Position numbers and translations under genes: made by a program. A DNA stretch of 7,877 bases, taken from contig VGPA01000061.1 of assembly GCA_016875665.1 (NCBI GenBank), positions 1 to 7,877 on the forward strand. Direction: 5' to 3'. Shown piece after piece: positions 1 through 7,718 of this stretch. The stretch's first letter is position 1, and each line of letters begins with the position of its first letter. The notes beneath the pieces were generated by a model that was not told the DNA's origin, searched no databases, and was given only the letters and a program-made list of their open reading frames with translations. The stretch comes from Chloroflexota bacterium (GTDB lineage: Bacteria > Chloroflexota > Limnocylindria > P2-11E).

Positions 1-1813
<1,813 letters not shown>

Positions 1814-1817
<4 letters not shown>

Positions 1818-1834
1818 CGCGCGCCCGCGGCTAG
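1814..1834. terminator. Hairpin spanning the convergent clpC and crotonase stop codons
   Basis: CTAGC (1814-1818) pairs with GCTAG (1830-1834). With G1819 bulged, CGC (1820-1822) pairs with GCG (1827-1829) around a GCCC loop, giving an 8-bp stem with one bulge. Both TAG stop codons lie in the arms, so the same hairpin can form in either transcript. There is no clear run of T after it on either strand, so a classical intrinsic terminator is not supported. A bidirectional attenuator or 3'-end stabiliser is an inference, and short palindromes arise easily in DNA this GC-rich. Confidence 0.3.
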
Positions 1835-2604
1835 CGGCCTTTGAACTCGGCCTTGCGCTTCCCGACGAACGCGTCCACGCCCTCCTTGGCGTCCGCGCTC
1901 TCCATCAGCACTTCGAAGGACCGCGCCTCCACCGCGAGCCCGGCCTCGAGCGGCATCTGCTGTGCGAGATCCACGAGCTCGGTGGTCATCTGGGCCGCGA
2001 GGGGTGCCTTGCTCGCGATCGTGCGGGCGATGTCTTTCGCGTCGGCGAGCCAGGTGGCGGCCGGGAGGACGCGCGCGACGAGGCCGACCGCCTTGGCCTC
2101 GTCGGCCTCCATGAAACGCCCGGTGAGCAGGAGATCGTTCGCCGCGTACTTCCCGACCGCCTTCACGAGCCGCTGCGTGCCGCCCGCCCCGGCGATGATC
2201 CCGAGGTTCACCTCGGGCTGGCCGAACTGCGCGGTCTCGGATGCCACGATCACGTCGCAGACCATCGCGAGCTCGCAGCCGCCGCCCAGCGCGAACCCGG
2301 ACACCGCCGCCAGGAGCGGGGTGCGCACCCGGGCGAGCCGCCGCCAGTACTGGCCGATGTCCGTCCGGCGCATCGAGACCGCCGACGCGCCCACGAACAT
2401 CTCCTTGATGTCGGCCCCGGCCGCGAACGCCCTGTCGCTCCCGGTGATCAGGATGCAGCGGATCGCGGGGTCACGGTCGAGGGCCTCGGCGGCGTCGGCG
2501 ATCCTGCCCAGCACCTCCGCGTTGAGCGCGTTCAGCGCCTCCGGGCGATCGATCCGGACCGTGGCGATCGGCTCCTCGCGCTCGACCCTGACGACGTCCG
2601 CCAT
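1831..2604 (-). CDS. Enoyl-CoA hydratase/isomerase (crotonase) family protein
   Basis: A 257-residue single-domain crotonase, the usual length for a short-chain enoyl-CoA hydratase, which adds water across 2-trans-enoyl-CoA in fatty-acid or amino-acid breakdown. Visible are the first oxyanion-hole segment (AFAAGADIKEM, 59-69), the second (FALGGGCELAM, 104-114) and the substrate-site segment (GQPEVNLG, 128-135). Glu111 and Glu131 are 20 residues apart, like the two catalytic glutamates of rat mitochondrial hydratase (Glu144/Glu164). Having both favours a true hydratase over an isomerase or a dehalogenase-type member, but the exact substrate cannot be read. The ATG at 2604 is chosen because it has a GAGGAG ribosome site five bases upstream and begins the conserved domain. 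The frame stays open back into radA, but that extension is not crotonase-like. It is the only minus-strand gene here and is not part of the surrounding plus-strand cluster. Confidence 0.93.
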   Translation of the reverse strand: MADVVRVEREEPIATVRIDRPEALNALNAEVLGRIADAAEALDRDPAIRCILITGSDRAFAAGADIKEMFVGASAVSMRRTDIGQYWRRLARVRTPLLAAVSGFALGGGCELAMVCDVIVASETAQFGQPEVNLGIIAGAGGTQRLVKAVGKYAANDLLLTGRFMEADEAKAVGLVARVLPAATWLADAKDIARTIASKAPLAAQMTTELVDLAQQMPLEAGLAVEARSFEVLMESADAKEGVDAFVGKRKAEFKGR

Positions 2605-2644
2605 GCAATCTCCTCGACGCGGGCTGCGCCCTTTGTAGCAGGCG
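2605..2644. promoter_or_regulatory. 40-bp divergent region between crotonase and radA starts
   Basis: The two genes start back to back with 40 bp between them, so their promoters must lie in this gap or overlap the neighbouring coding sequence. On the minus strand TACAAA (2637-2632) is a poor -10-like match in front of the crotonase ribosome site, with no convincing -35. On the plus strand I see no recognisable promoter for radA. An in-frame TAG at 2636-2638 prevents radA from starting further upstream. Confidence 0.35.
2610..2615 (-). promoter_or_regulatory. Ribosome binding site of the crotonase gene
   Basis: The minus strand reads GAGGAG, five bases before the ATG at 2604-2602. This is a strong Shine-Dalgarno match and fixes this start over the longer open frame that runs back into radA. 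Confidence 0.75.
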
Positions 2645-4033
2645 GTGGCCGATACTTCGTTCGTGCCCCCGAAATCCGCCGCCCCCAAGACCGCGTTCGT
2701 CTGCCAGCAGTGCGGCAACCACTTCCCGAAGTGGATCGGCCGCTGCCCCGCGTGCGGCGGGTGGAACGCGATGGTGGAAGAGCGCGTGGTCGCGCCCGCC
2801 AGGGGACGGGGCCCGGCCCGCGCGCCGCGGGCGCCCGTGCCGCTGGCGGAGGTGGCCGAGGACCAGCAGGCGCGGATCGTCACCGGCATCGGCGAGTTCG
2901 ATCGGGTGCTCGGTGGCGGGGTGGTGCGCGGCTCGCTTGTGCTCCTCGGCGGCGACCCGGGGATCGGCAAGAGCTCGCTCCTGATGCAGGCGTCGTCGCG
3001 CCTCGCCGCGCAGGGCCCGGTGCTCTACGTGTCGGGCGAGGAGTCCGCGGCGCAGGTCAAGCTCCGCGCGCGGCGCTTCGGCATCTCGGGCGACGGCATC
3101 CTGATGCTCGCCGAGACCGATCTGGGTTCGGTCATCGAGGCGATCCGCTCGACGAAGCCGCACTTTGTGGTGATCGATTCGATCCAGACCATGAGCTCCG
3201 ACGCCGTCGGCTCGGCGGCCGGCGGTGTCTCGCAGCTCCGCGAGTGCGCGGCGCGCCTGCTCGAGGTCGCCAAGGGCGATGACGTGCCGATCTTCCTGGT
3301 GGGGCACGTCACGAAAGAAGGGGCGATCGCCGGGCCGCGGGTGCTCGAGCACATCGTCGACGCCGTCCTGTATCTCGAGGGCGAGCGGTTCCACGCGTAC
3401 CGCATCCTGCGCACGACGAAGAACCGCTTCGGCTCGACCGACGAGGTCGGCGTCTTCGAGATGGCCGAGAGCGGCCTCGTCGAGGTCGCGAATCCCTCGG
3501 CGGCGTTCCTTCAGGAGCGCTCGCAGGGCGTCCCCGGCAGCGTCGTCGTGCCGACGCTCGAGGGCACGCGGCCGCTGCTGGTCGAGGTGCAGGCCCTCGT
3601 GACGCGCACGTCGTTCGGCCTCCCGCGCCGCACGACCAACGGCGCGGACCTCCAGCGAGTGCTCCTCTTGCTCGCCGTGCTCGCCAAGCGCGCAGGCCTC
3701 GACCTGGGCGCGCACGACGTCTACGTGAACGTGGCCGGGGGGCTGCGCATCCGCGAGCCCGCGGTCGACCTCGGGCTCGCGGCCGCGATCGCCTCCGCGC
3801 TGCGCGACCGCCCCGCGGAGCCGCGCACGATCCTGGTGGGGGAGCTCGGCCTGGGTGGGGAGTTGCGGCGTGCACAGCGGATCGGCGTGCGCCTCAAGGA
3901 GGCGGAGCGGCTCGGCTTTTCCCGGGCGGTGGTCCCCGCCGCCAGCGCGGCTGAGGCGGCTGGGTCGCCGCTCGAGATCGTTCCTGCCGGGAGCCTTCGG
4001 GATGCCCTCAGAGCCGCCGGTTTGTCCGACTAG
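2645..4033 (+). CDS. radA: DNA repair protein RadA (Sms)
   Basis: RecA-like ATPase that, by family knowledge, promotes branch migration of recombination intermediates and helps process stalled forks. All hallmarks are visible in 462 residues (family ~450-460): an N-terminal four-cysteine zinc finger (C20, C23, C34, C37, with CPACGGW), Walker A GGDPGIGKS (102-110), Walker B VVIDSIQ (175-181), the RadA-specific KNRFG motif (259-263), and a C-terminal Lon-protease-like domain (about 300-455, with GELGLGGELR at 399-408) that acts as a DNA-binding scaffold rather than a protease. Start: GTG at 2645 is the first possible start after an in-frame TAG two codons upstream. It has only a weak ribosome site (AGCAGG). 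A GTG six codons downstream is an alternative. RadA next to clpC and a YacL-type gene is a known conserved arrangement. It probably heads the plus-strand operon. Confidence 0.97.
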   Translation: MADTSFVPPKSAAPKTAFVCQQCGNHFPKWIGRCPACGGWNAMVEERVVAPARGRGPARAPRAPVPLAEVAEDQQARIVTGIGEFDRVLGGGVVRGSLVLLGGDPGIGKSSLLMQASSRLAAQGPVLYVSGEESAAQVKLRARRFGISGDGILMLAETDLGSVIEAIRSTKPHFVVIDSIQTMSSDAVGSAAGGVSQLRECAARLLEVAKGDDVPIFLVGHVTKEGAIAGPRVLEHIVDAVLYLEGERFHAYRILRTTKNRFGSTDEVGVFEMAESGLVEVANPSAAFLQERSQGVPGSVVVPTLEGTRPLLVEVQALVTRTSFGLPRRTTNGADLQRVLLLLAVLAKRAGLDLGAHDVYVNVAGGLRIREPAVDLGLAAAIASALRDRPAEPRTILVGELGLGGELRRAQRIGVRLKEAERLGFSRAVVPAASAAEAAGSPLEIVPAGSLRDALRAAGLSD

Positions 4034-4052
4034 TCCTCGCCCTCGCCTCCCA

Positions 4053-4058
4053 TAGACT
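4053..4058 (+). promoter_or_regulatory. -10-like hexamer just before the PIN-TRAM start
   Basis: TAGACT fits the TANNNT core of a bacterial -10 element and ends nine bases before the ATG at 4068. Transcription from it would begin at or within a few bases of the ATG, giving a leaderless or nearly leaderless mRNA. The 34-bp gap after radA contains no purine-rich ribosome site, which agrees with this. No -35 at normal spacing is visible, so this is a weak call. Confidence 0.3.
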
Positions 4059-4067
4059 CGCTTTCTC

Positions 4068-5126
4068 ATGGGCCTCCTCCGCCTCGCCGGGGCGCTCGTC
4101 GGCTGGCCGTTCGGCTTCGCACTCGGTGCGGAGCTGCTCCAGATCAGCCAGGTCAGCCCGCTGTCGAATCAGGTGCTCGTCATGTTCCTGCTGGCCGCGA
4201 TGTTCGCGATCCTCGGCTGGCTGGGCGCGCCGTATGTGACCGTCGCGCCGGCCAGGTTCGTGCTCCGCCGGATCCACGCCGCCTCGGCCGGCGATCTCGT
4301 GGGCGGCGCGGTGGGCGGCGGCGTGGGTCTGCTCCTCGGTCTGCTGCTCGCCTTTCCGCTTGCCCTCCTTCCGGAGGAGCTCGGGCAGTTCGCCCCGATC
4401 GCGGGCGCCGCATTCCTGGGCGGCTTCGGCGCCGCGGCGGGCATCGTGAAGCGTCGCGAGATCCTCGCGCTGGTGCGCGAGGTCCGCGCACCACAGGCCC
4501 AGGCCGGCAAGCGGCGCATCCTGCTCGACACCTCGGTGATCATCGACGGCCGCGTCGCCGACGTGGCGCGGGCGGGATTCCTCTCGGAGATCCTCGTCGT
4601 GCCGCGCTTCGTGCTCAACGAGCTCCAGCACTACGCCGACTCGTCCGACGTGCTCCGCCGCGAGCGCGGGCGCCGCGGGCTCGAGCTCCTCGCGCGCATG
4701 CAGAAGGAGGGCGGGGCTGCCATCGAGGTGAGCGAGATCGACCCGCCGGCGACCGGCGCGGACGCGAAGCTCATCGCGCTTGCGCGCTCGCTCGGGGCCC
4801 CGGTGCTCTCGAACGACTACGGGCTCAACCGCGTCGCCGAGATTCAGGGCGTGACCGCGCGGAACATGAACGATCTCGCGAAGGCCATGCGTCCGGTCGT
4901 GCTGCCCGGCGAGGAAATGACGATCCGGGTCATGCAGGAGGGCAAGGAGCCCGGGCAGGGCGTGGGCTACCTCGAGGACGGCACCATGATCGTGGTCGAG
5001 GGCGGCGTCCGGTTCATGGGCGGCGACGCGCGCGTGACCGTGATGCGCGTTCTGCAGACCGTCGCGGGCCGGATGATCTTCGCGCAGCCGCAGGACGATC
5101 CGGCTCAGGCGCGCCGCGCCGGCTAG
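4068..5126 (+). CDS. yacL: PIN-TRAM domain membrane protein, putative ribonuclease (YacL type)
   Basis: A 352-residue protein with an N-terminal membrane part, a PIN nuclease domain and a C-terminal TRAM RNA-binding domain. Four hydrophobic segments lie at about 5-24, 36-55, 78-101 and 107-127. The PIN domain (about 150-270) begins ILLDTSVIIDGR. Its four expected metal-binding acidic residues are present: D154, E185 (VLNELQ), D232 (DAKLIALA) and D250 (LSNDYGLN). TRAM follows at about 274-335 (GEEMTIRV, GQGVGYLEDGTMIVVEGG). By family architecture it should be a Mg2+-dependent RNase held at the inner face of the membrane; its RNA target is not known to me. Position between radA and ispD matches Bacillus yacL, but disA, which sits between radA and yacL there, is absent. 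No ribosome site precedes the ATG, so a leaderless start is possible. The gene ends two bases before ispD. Confidence 0.93.
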   Translation: MGLLRLAGALVGWPFGFALGAELLQISQVSPLSNQVLVMFLLAAMFAILGWLGAPYVTVAPARFVLRRIHAASAGDLVGGAVGGGVGLLLGLLLAFPLALLPEELGQFAPIAGAAFLGGFGAAAGIVKRREILALVREVRAPQAQAGKRRILLDTSVIIDGRVADVARAGFLSEILVVPRFVLNELQHYADSSDVLRRERGRRGLELLARMQKEGGAAIEVSEIDPPATGADAKLIALARSLGAPVLSNDYGLNRVAEIQGVTARNMNDLAKAMRPVVLPGEEMTIRVMQEGKEPGQGVGYLEDGTMIVVEGGVRFMGGDARVTVMRVLQTVAGRMIFAQPQDDPAQARRAG

Positions 5127-5128
5127 GA

Positions 5129-5806
5129 ATGCCCGTCGCGCTGGCGATTCTCGCAGCCGGCGCAGCACGCCGCGCGGGTACCGACAAGATCCTCGGCGAC
5201 CTGGGCGGCAGCCCGGTTCTCGCGTGGTCCCTCGCGGCGGCGCGCGCGAGCGGCGTGTTCGACGACGTCGTGGTGGTCGCGCCCGCCGCGCGCCTCGCGC
5301 TCATCGCGCAGGCCGCGCGCGGCGCACGCGTCGTGGCCGGCGGCGACACCCGCACCGCCTCGTCGTGGGCGGCGCTCGACGCGACCCCGGATGCGGACAT
5401 CCTGGTGATCCACGACGCCGCGCGGCCGTTCGTACCCCCGAGCCTTTTCGCGCGGGTGGTGGAGACCGCGCGCGCGGAGGGCACGGCGATCGCCGGGCTC
5501 CAGGTCCAGGACACGCTGCGCCGCGCGAACGAAATCGGCGAATCGGTGGAGGAGATGAGCCGTGAGCGGGTGTGGTCCATCCAGACGCCGCAGGCGTTCA
5601 AGCGCGAGCTGCTCCTGCGCGCGCGGGCCGAGGTGGGGGAGCGGGTGTTCAGCGACGATGCGGCGGCACTCGTCGCCGCCGGGATCGGCGTGAAGATGGT
5701 CCCGGGCGACCGGCGGAACATGAAGCTCACCACGATCGAAGATCTCTCGTACGCGCGCGAGCTGGTGCGGACGGGCAGCGTCGCCATCCCGGCGGCGTCG
5801 GCATGA
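5129..5806 (+). CDS. ispD: 2-C-methyl-D-erythritol 4-phosphate cytidylyltransferase IspD
   Basis: Third enzyme of the MEP pathway: CTP + MEP gives CDP-methylerythritol, a cytoplasmic step towards isopentenyl diphosphate. At 225 residues it is the normal length. Visible: the nucleotide-binding start LAAGAARRAGTDK with Lys20 at the position of the conserved PKQ lysine, GGDTR (71-75), the signature HDAARP (95-100), QDT (127-129), the RVWSIQTPQ block (147-155), SDDAAAL (175-181) and the NMK lysine (Lys199). The N-terminal loop is one residue shorter than the usual AAGxGxRM and has Ala for the second Gly, so the loop is degenerate but the key Arg/Lys residues remain. The ATG follows the upstream stop by two bases. 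The only purine run (AGGA) is too close for a normal ribosome site, so translational coupling is likely. The stop overlaps the ispF start by four bases. Confidence 0.95.
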   Translation: MPVALAILAAGAARRAGTDKILGDLGGSPVLAWSLAAARASGVFDDVVVVAPAARLALIAQAARGARVVAGGDTRTASSWAALDATPDADILVIHDAARPFVPPSLFARVVETARAEGTAIAGLQVQDTLRRANEIGESVEEMSRERVWSIQTPQAFKRELLLRARAEVGERVFSDDAAALVAAGIGVKMVPGDRRNMKLTTIEDLSYARELVRTGSVAIPAASA

Positions 5807-6279
5807 GGACGGGGATCGGCTACGATATCCACCGTCTCGCCTCCGGCCGCAGGCTGGTGCTCGGCGGGACGGACATCGCGCACCACGCGGGCCTCGTAGG
5901 CCACTCCGACGGTGACGTCCTTCTCCATGCGCTCATGGACGCACTGCTCGGGGCGGCGGCACTCGGCGATCTCGGGGCACACTTCCCGAGCGACGATCCC
6001 GGCTACCGCGGTGCGGACAGCCTGAAGCTCCTCGGGATCGTGAGCGGGAAGCTCGCGGCGGCCGGCTTTCGCGTGACGTCGCTCGACGTGACGGTCATCG
6101 CGCAGGCCCCGAGGCTCGCTCCGTACGTCGAGGCGATGAGGAAGGCGATCGGCGGGACCCTCGGCGTGGGGCTCGCCGCGGTGAGCGTGAAGGCGACGAC
6201 CAACGACGGCCTGGGGGTCGTCGGCGCGGGCGAGGCGATAGCCGCGCTCGCGACGGTGGTGATCGAGGAGGCGCGTTGA
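5803..6279 (+). CDS. ispF: 2-C-methyl-D-erythritol 2,4-cyclodiphosphate synthase IspF
   Basis: Fifth MEP-pathway enzyme; it cyclises CDP-ME 2-phosphate to MEcPP and releases CMP, normally as a trimer with active sites at subunit interfaces. The 158 residues match the family length. The metal ligands fall at the same numbers as in E. coli: Asp8 and His10 (GIGYDIHRL, 4-12) and His42 (LLHALMDAL). HSDGD (34-38), GDLGAHFP (55-62) and VKATTNDGLG (129-138) are the other conserved blocks. The ATG at 5803 is chosen because the protein then begins MRTGIGYD, the normal family start. The frame stays open upstream through ispD but is not IspF-like there. It overlaps ispD by ATGA and cysS by TTGA. In some bacteria IspD and IspF are fused; here they are separate in different frames. 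Confidence 0.97.
   Translation: MRTGIGYDIHRLASGRRLVLGGTDIAHHAGLVGHSDGDVLLHALMDALLGAAALGDLGAHFPSDDPGYRGADSLKLLGIVSGKLAAAGFRVTSLDVTVIAQAPRLAPYVEAMRKAIGGTLGVGLAAVSVKATTNDGLGVVGAGEAIAALATVVIEEAR
6265..6271 (+). promoter_or_regulatory. Ribosome binding site of cysS, inside the end of ispF
   Basis: GAGGAGG lies four bases before the TTG at 6276. It supports that unusual start codon, whose last two bases are shared with the ispF stop TGA. No ATG near the family's conserved N-terminus offers an alternative. Confidence 0.7.
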
Positions 6280-7718
6280 CTGGAGTCCGGCTCTACGACA
6301 GCGCGACGCGGACCGTACGGCCGTTCGAGCCGCTCGTCGCGGGCCGCGTGGGCATCTACGACTGTGGGCCGACCGTGTACTCGTATCAGCACATCGGAAA
6401 CCTCTACCGCTACATCGTCGCCGATGTGGTCCGCCGGACCTTCGAGTACTGCGGCTACAAGGTCACCCAGGTGATGAACATCACCGACGTCGGCCACCTG
6501 TTTGACGACGCCGACCAGGGCACCGACAAGATGGAGCAAGCGGCCAAACGCGAGGGCCGCGACCCCGCGGCCATCGCGAAGCACTACACCGATCACTTCC
6601 TCGCGGACCGCGCGAAGCTGAACGTGCTTCCGCCGCACGTCATGCCGTACGCGACGGAGCACGTGCCGGAGATGATCGAGGCGGTGAAGACGCTCATCGC
6701 GAAGGGCCACGCATACCCGGCGGCCGACGGTGTGTACTTCGACATCACCACGTTCCCGGGTTACGGCGCCCGGCTCAACCCGCCCGGCTCGTTCGCCGAG
6801 CGCCAGGCCGGCGCGCGAGTCGAGGTGAACGACGCGAAGCGTCACCCGTACGACTTCGCGCTGTGGCGCGCGGCGAAGCCCGGCGACCTCCAGCAGTGGG
6901 ACTCGCCGTGGGGCCGCGGCAATCCCGGCTGGCACATCGAGTGCTCGGTGATGTCGATGAAATACCTCGGCGAGACGTTCGACCTGCACTCCGGCGGCGA
7001 GGACCACCTGTTCCCGCATCACGAGTGCGAGATCGCGCAGTCCGAGGCGGCGACGGGCAAGCTCTTCGTGCGCAACTGGATGCACACCTACTTCCTCTCC
7101 GTCGATGGTGGCGCGATGCACAAGTCGAAGGGAAACGTGTATCTCGTCTCGGACTTCGCCGCGCACGGGTGCGAGCCGCTCGCGTTCCGCATGCTTGCCC
7201 TGGGCGTCGGCTACCGGAAGAGCCTCGACTTCACCTGGCGCGCGCTCCAGGACGCGCAGCGCCGCCTCGACCGCTGGCGGTCCGCGATCGGCGGCGCCTG
7301 GCAGCGCCTGCAGGGCTCGACCGGCGCGGTCGATCCCGCGGACCCGGTGAAGGCGGCGTTCGCCGAGGCGATCACGGACGACTTCAACACGCCGCGCGCA
7401 CTGGCGCAGGCCGAGGCCGCGTTGGACCTGGTGAACGGGAGCGACGGCGCGCTGCGCGCCCGCGGGCTCGCGATCCTCTTCGACATGGACCAGGTGCTCG
7501 GCCTGGGTCTGCGCGCGAGCGCCGAGGCGACCGTACTGCTCGGCGACGTAGAGCGAGCGCTTCTGGACGAGCGCGCCGCGGCGCGTGCGGCGAAGGACTT
7601 CGCGCGGTCGGACGCGCTGCGCGCCCAGCTTCAGGCGAAGGGGATTCTCGTGAAGGACACAAGCGAAGGACAGCGCTGGGAGCGCGTCTCGCGCGTCAGC
7701 GAAGGAGAACCGGCATGA
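6276..7718 (+). CDS. cysS: Cysteinyl-tRNA synthetase
   Basis: Class I aminoacyl-tRNA synthetase that charges tRNA-Cys with cysteine; 480 residues (E. coli 461). It starts with TTG, supported by a strong ribosome site and by the family N-terminus (RLYDS...PFEPL). The ATP-binding HIGH motif appears in the Cys-specific form HIGN (39-42, within CGPTVYSYQHIGN). Zinc ligands C30, C223, H248 and E252 are all present, with the spacing of E. coli C209/H234/E238 retained. The tRNA-discrimination region includes GWHIECS (218-224) and FPHHE (246-250). The KMSKS loop is altered: AMHKSKGN at 280-287, with Ala for the first Lys and His for the first Ser, while the second lysine (Lys283) is retained. The C-terminal helical part ends in the usual DFARSDALR...GILVKDTSEG segment. 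MshC, a CysS relative of about 410 residues, is unlikely because of the length and full C-terminus. The stop overlaps the next ATG by four bases. Confidence 0.96.
   Translation: MTGVRLYDSATRTVRPFEPLVAGRVGIYDCGPTVYSYQHIGNLYRYIVADVVRRTFEYCGYKVTQVMNITDVGHLFDDADQGTDKMEQAAKREGRDPAAIAKHYTDHFLADRAKLNVLPPHVMPYATEHVPEMIEAVKTLIAKGHAYPAADGVYFDITTFPGYGARLNPPGSFAERQAGARVEVNDAKRHPYDFALWRAAKPGDLQQWDSPWGRGNPGWHIECSVMSMKYLGETFDLHSGGEDHLFPHHECEIAQSEAATGKLFVRNWMHTYFLSVDGGAMHKSKGNVYLVSDFAAHGCEPLAFRMLALGVGYRKSLDFTWRALQDAQRRLDRWRSAIGGAWQRLQGSTGAVDPADPVKAAFAEAITDDFNTPRALAQAEAALDLVNGSDGALRARGLAILFDMDQVLGLGLRASAEATVLLGDVERALLDERAAARAAKDFARSDALRAQLQAKGILVKDTSEGQRWERVSRVSEGEPA
7702..7707 (+). promoter_or_regulatory. 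Ribosome binding site of the last gene
   Basis: AAGGAG lies seven bases before the ATG at 7715, inside the end of cysS. It is the best Shine-Dalgarno match in the window and confirms that a real gene begins here. Confidence 0.75.

Noticed and set aside
2605..2970. N-terminal extension of the crotonase frame into radA
   Set aside because: The frame is open, but the extra ~120 residues are not crotonase-like. The ATG at 2604 has a GAGGAG ribosome site and yields a normal 257-residue enzyme.
2471..4069. Long minus-strand open frame (532 codons) opposite radA
   Set aside because: It mirrors radA, a gene with full family motifs. Its translation is Arg/His/Ala/Glu-rich with no domain, as expected for a shadow frame in GC-rich DNA.
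4008..5168. Long minus-strand frame opposite the PIN-TRAM gene
   Set aside because: The plus strand encodes a protein with all PIN acidic residues and a TRAM domain; the antisense translation is compositionally biased and has no recognisable fold.
5572..5802. Upstream extension of the ispF frame through ispD
   Set aside because: IspF normally begins a few residues before GIGYDIH, and the ATG at 5803 gives exactly that; the extension lies within ispD in another frame.
5014..5982. Minus-strand frame opposite ispD and the start of ispF
   Set aside because: Antisense shadow of two intact enzymes, rich in Arg/Ser/Ala and with no ribosome site of note.
7113..7136. Altered KMSKS considered as a sign that cysS is a pseudogene
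   Set aside because: The frame is intact over 480 codons, zinc ligands, HIGN and the key second lysine are present, and it has a strong ribosome site.
6003..7166. Minus-strand frame opposite ispF and cysS
   Set aside because: Antisense shadow made of Val/Arg/His/Asp repeats that mirror the codons of cysS; it overlaps conserved catalytic motifs of the real genes.
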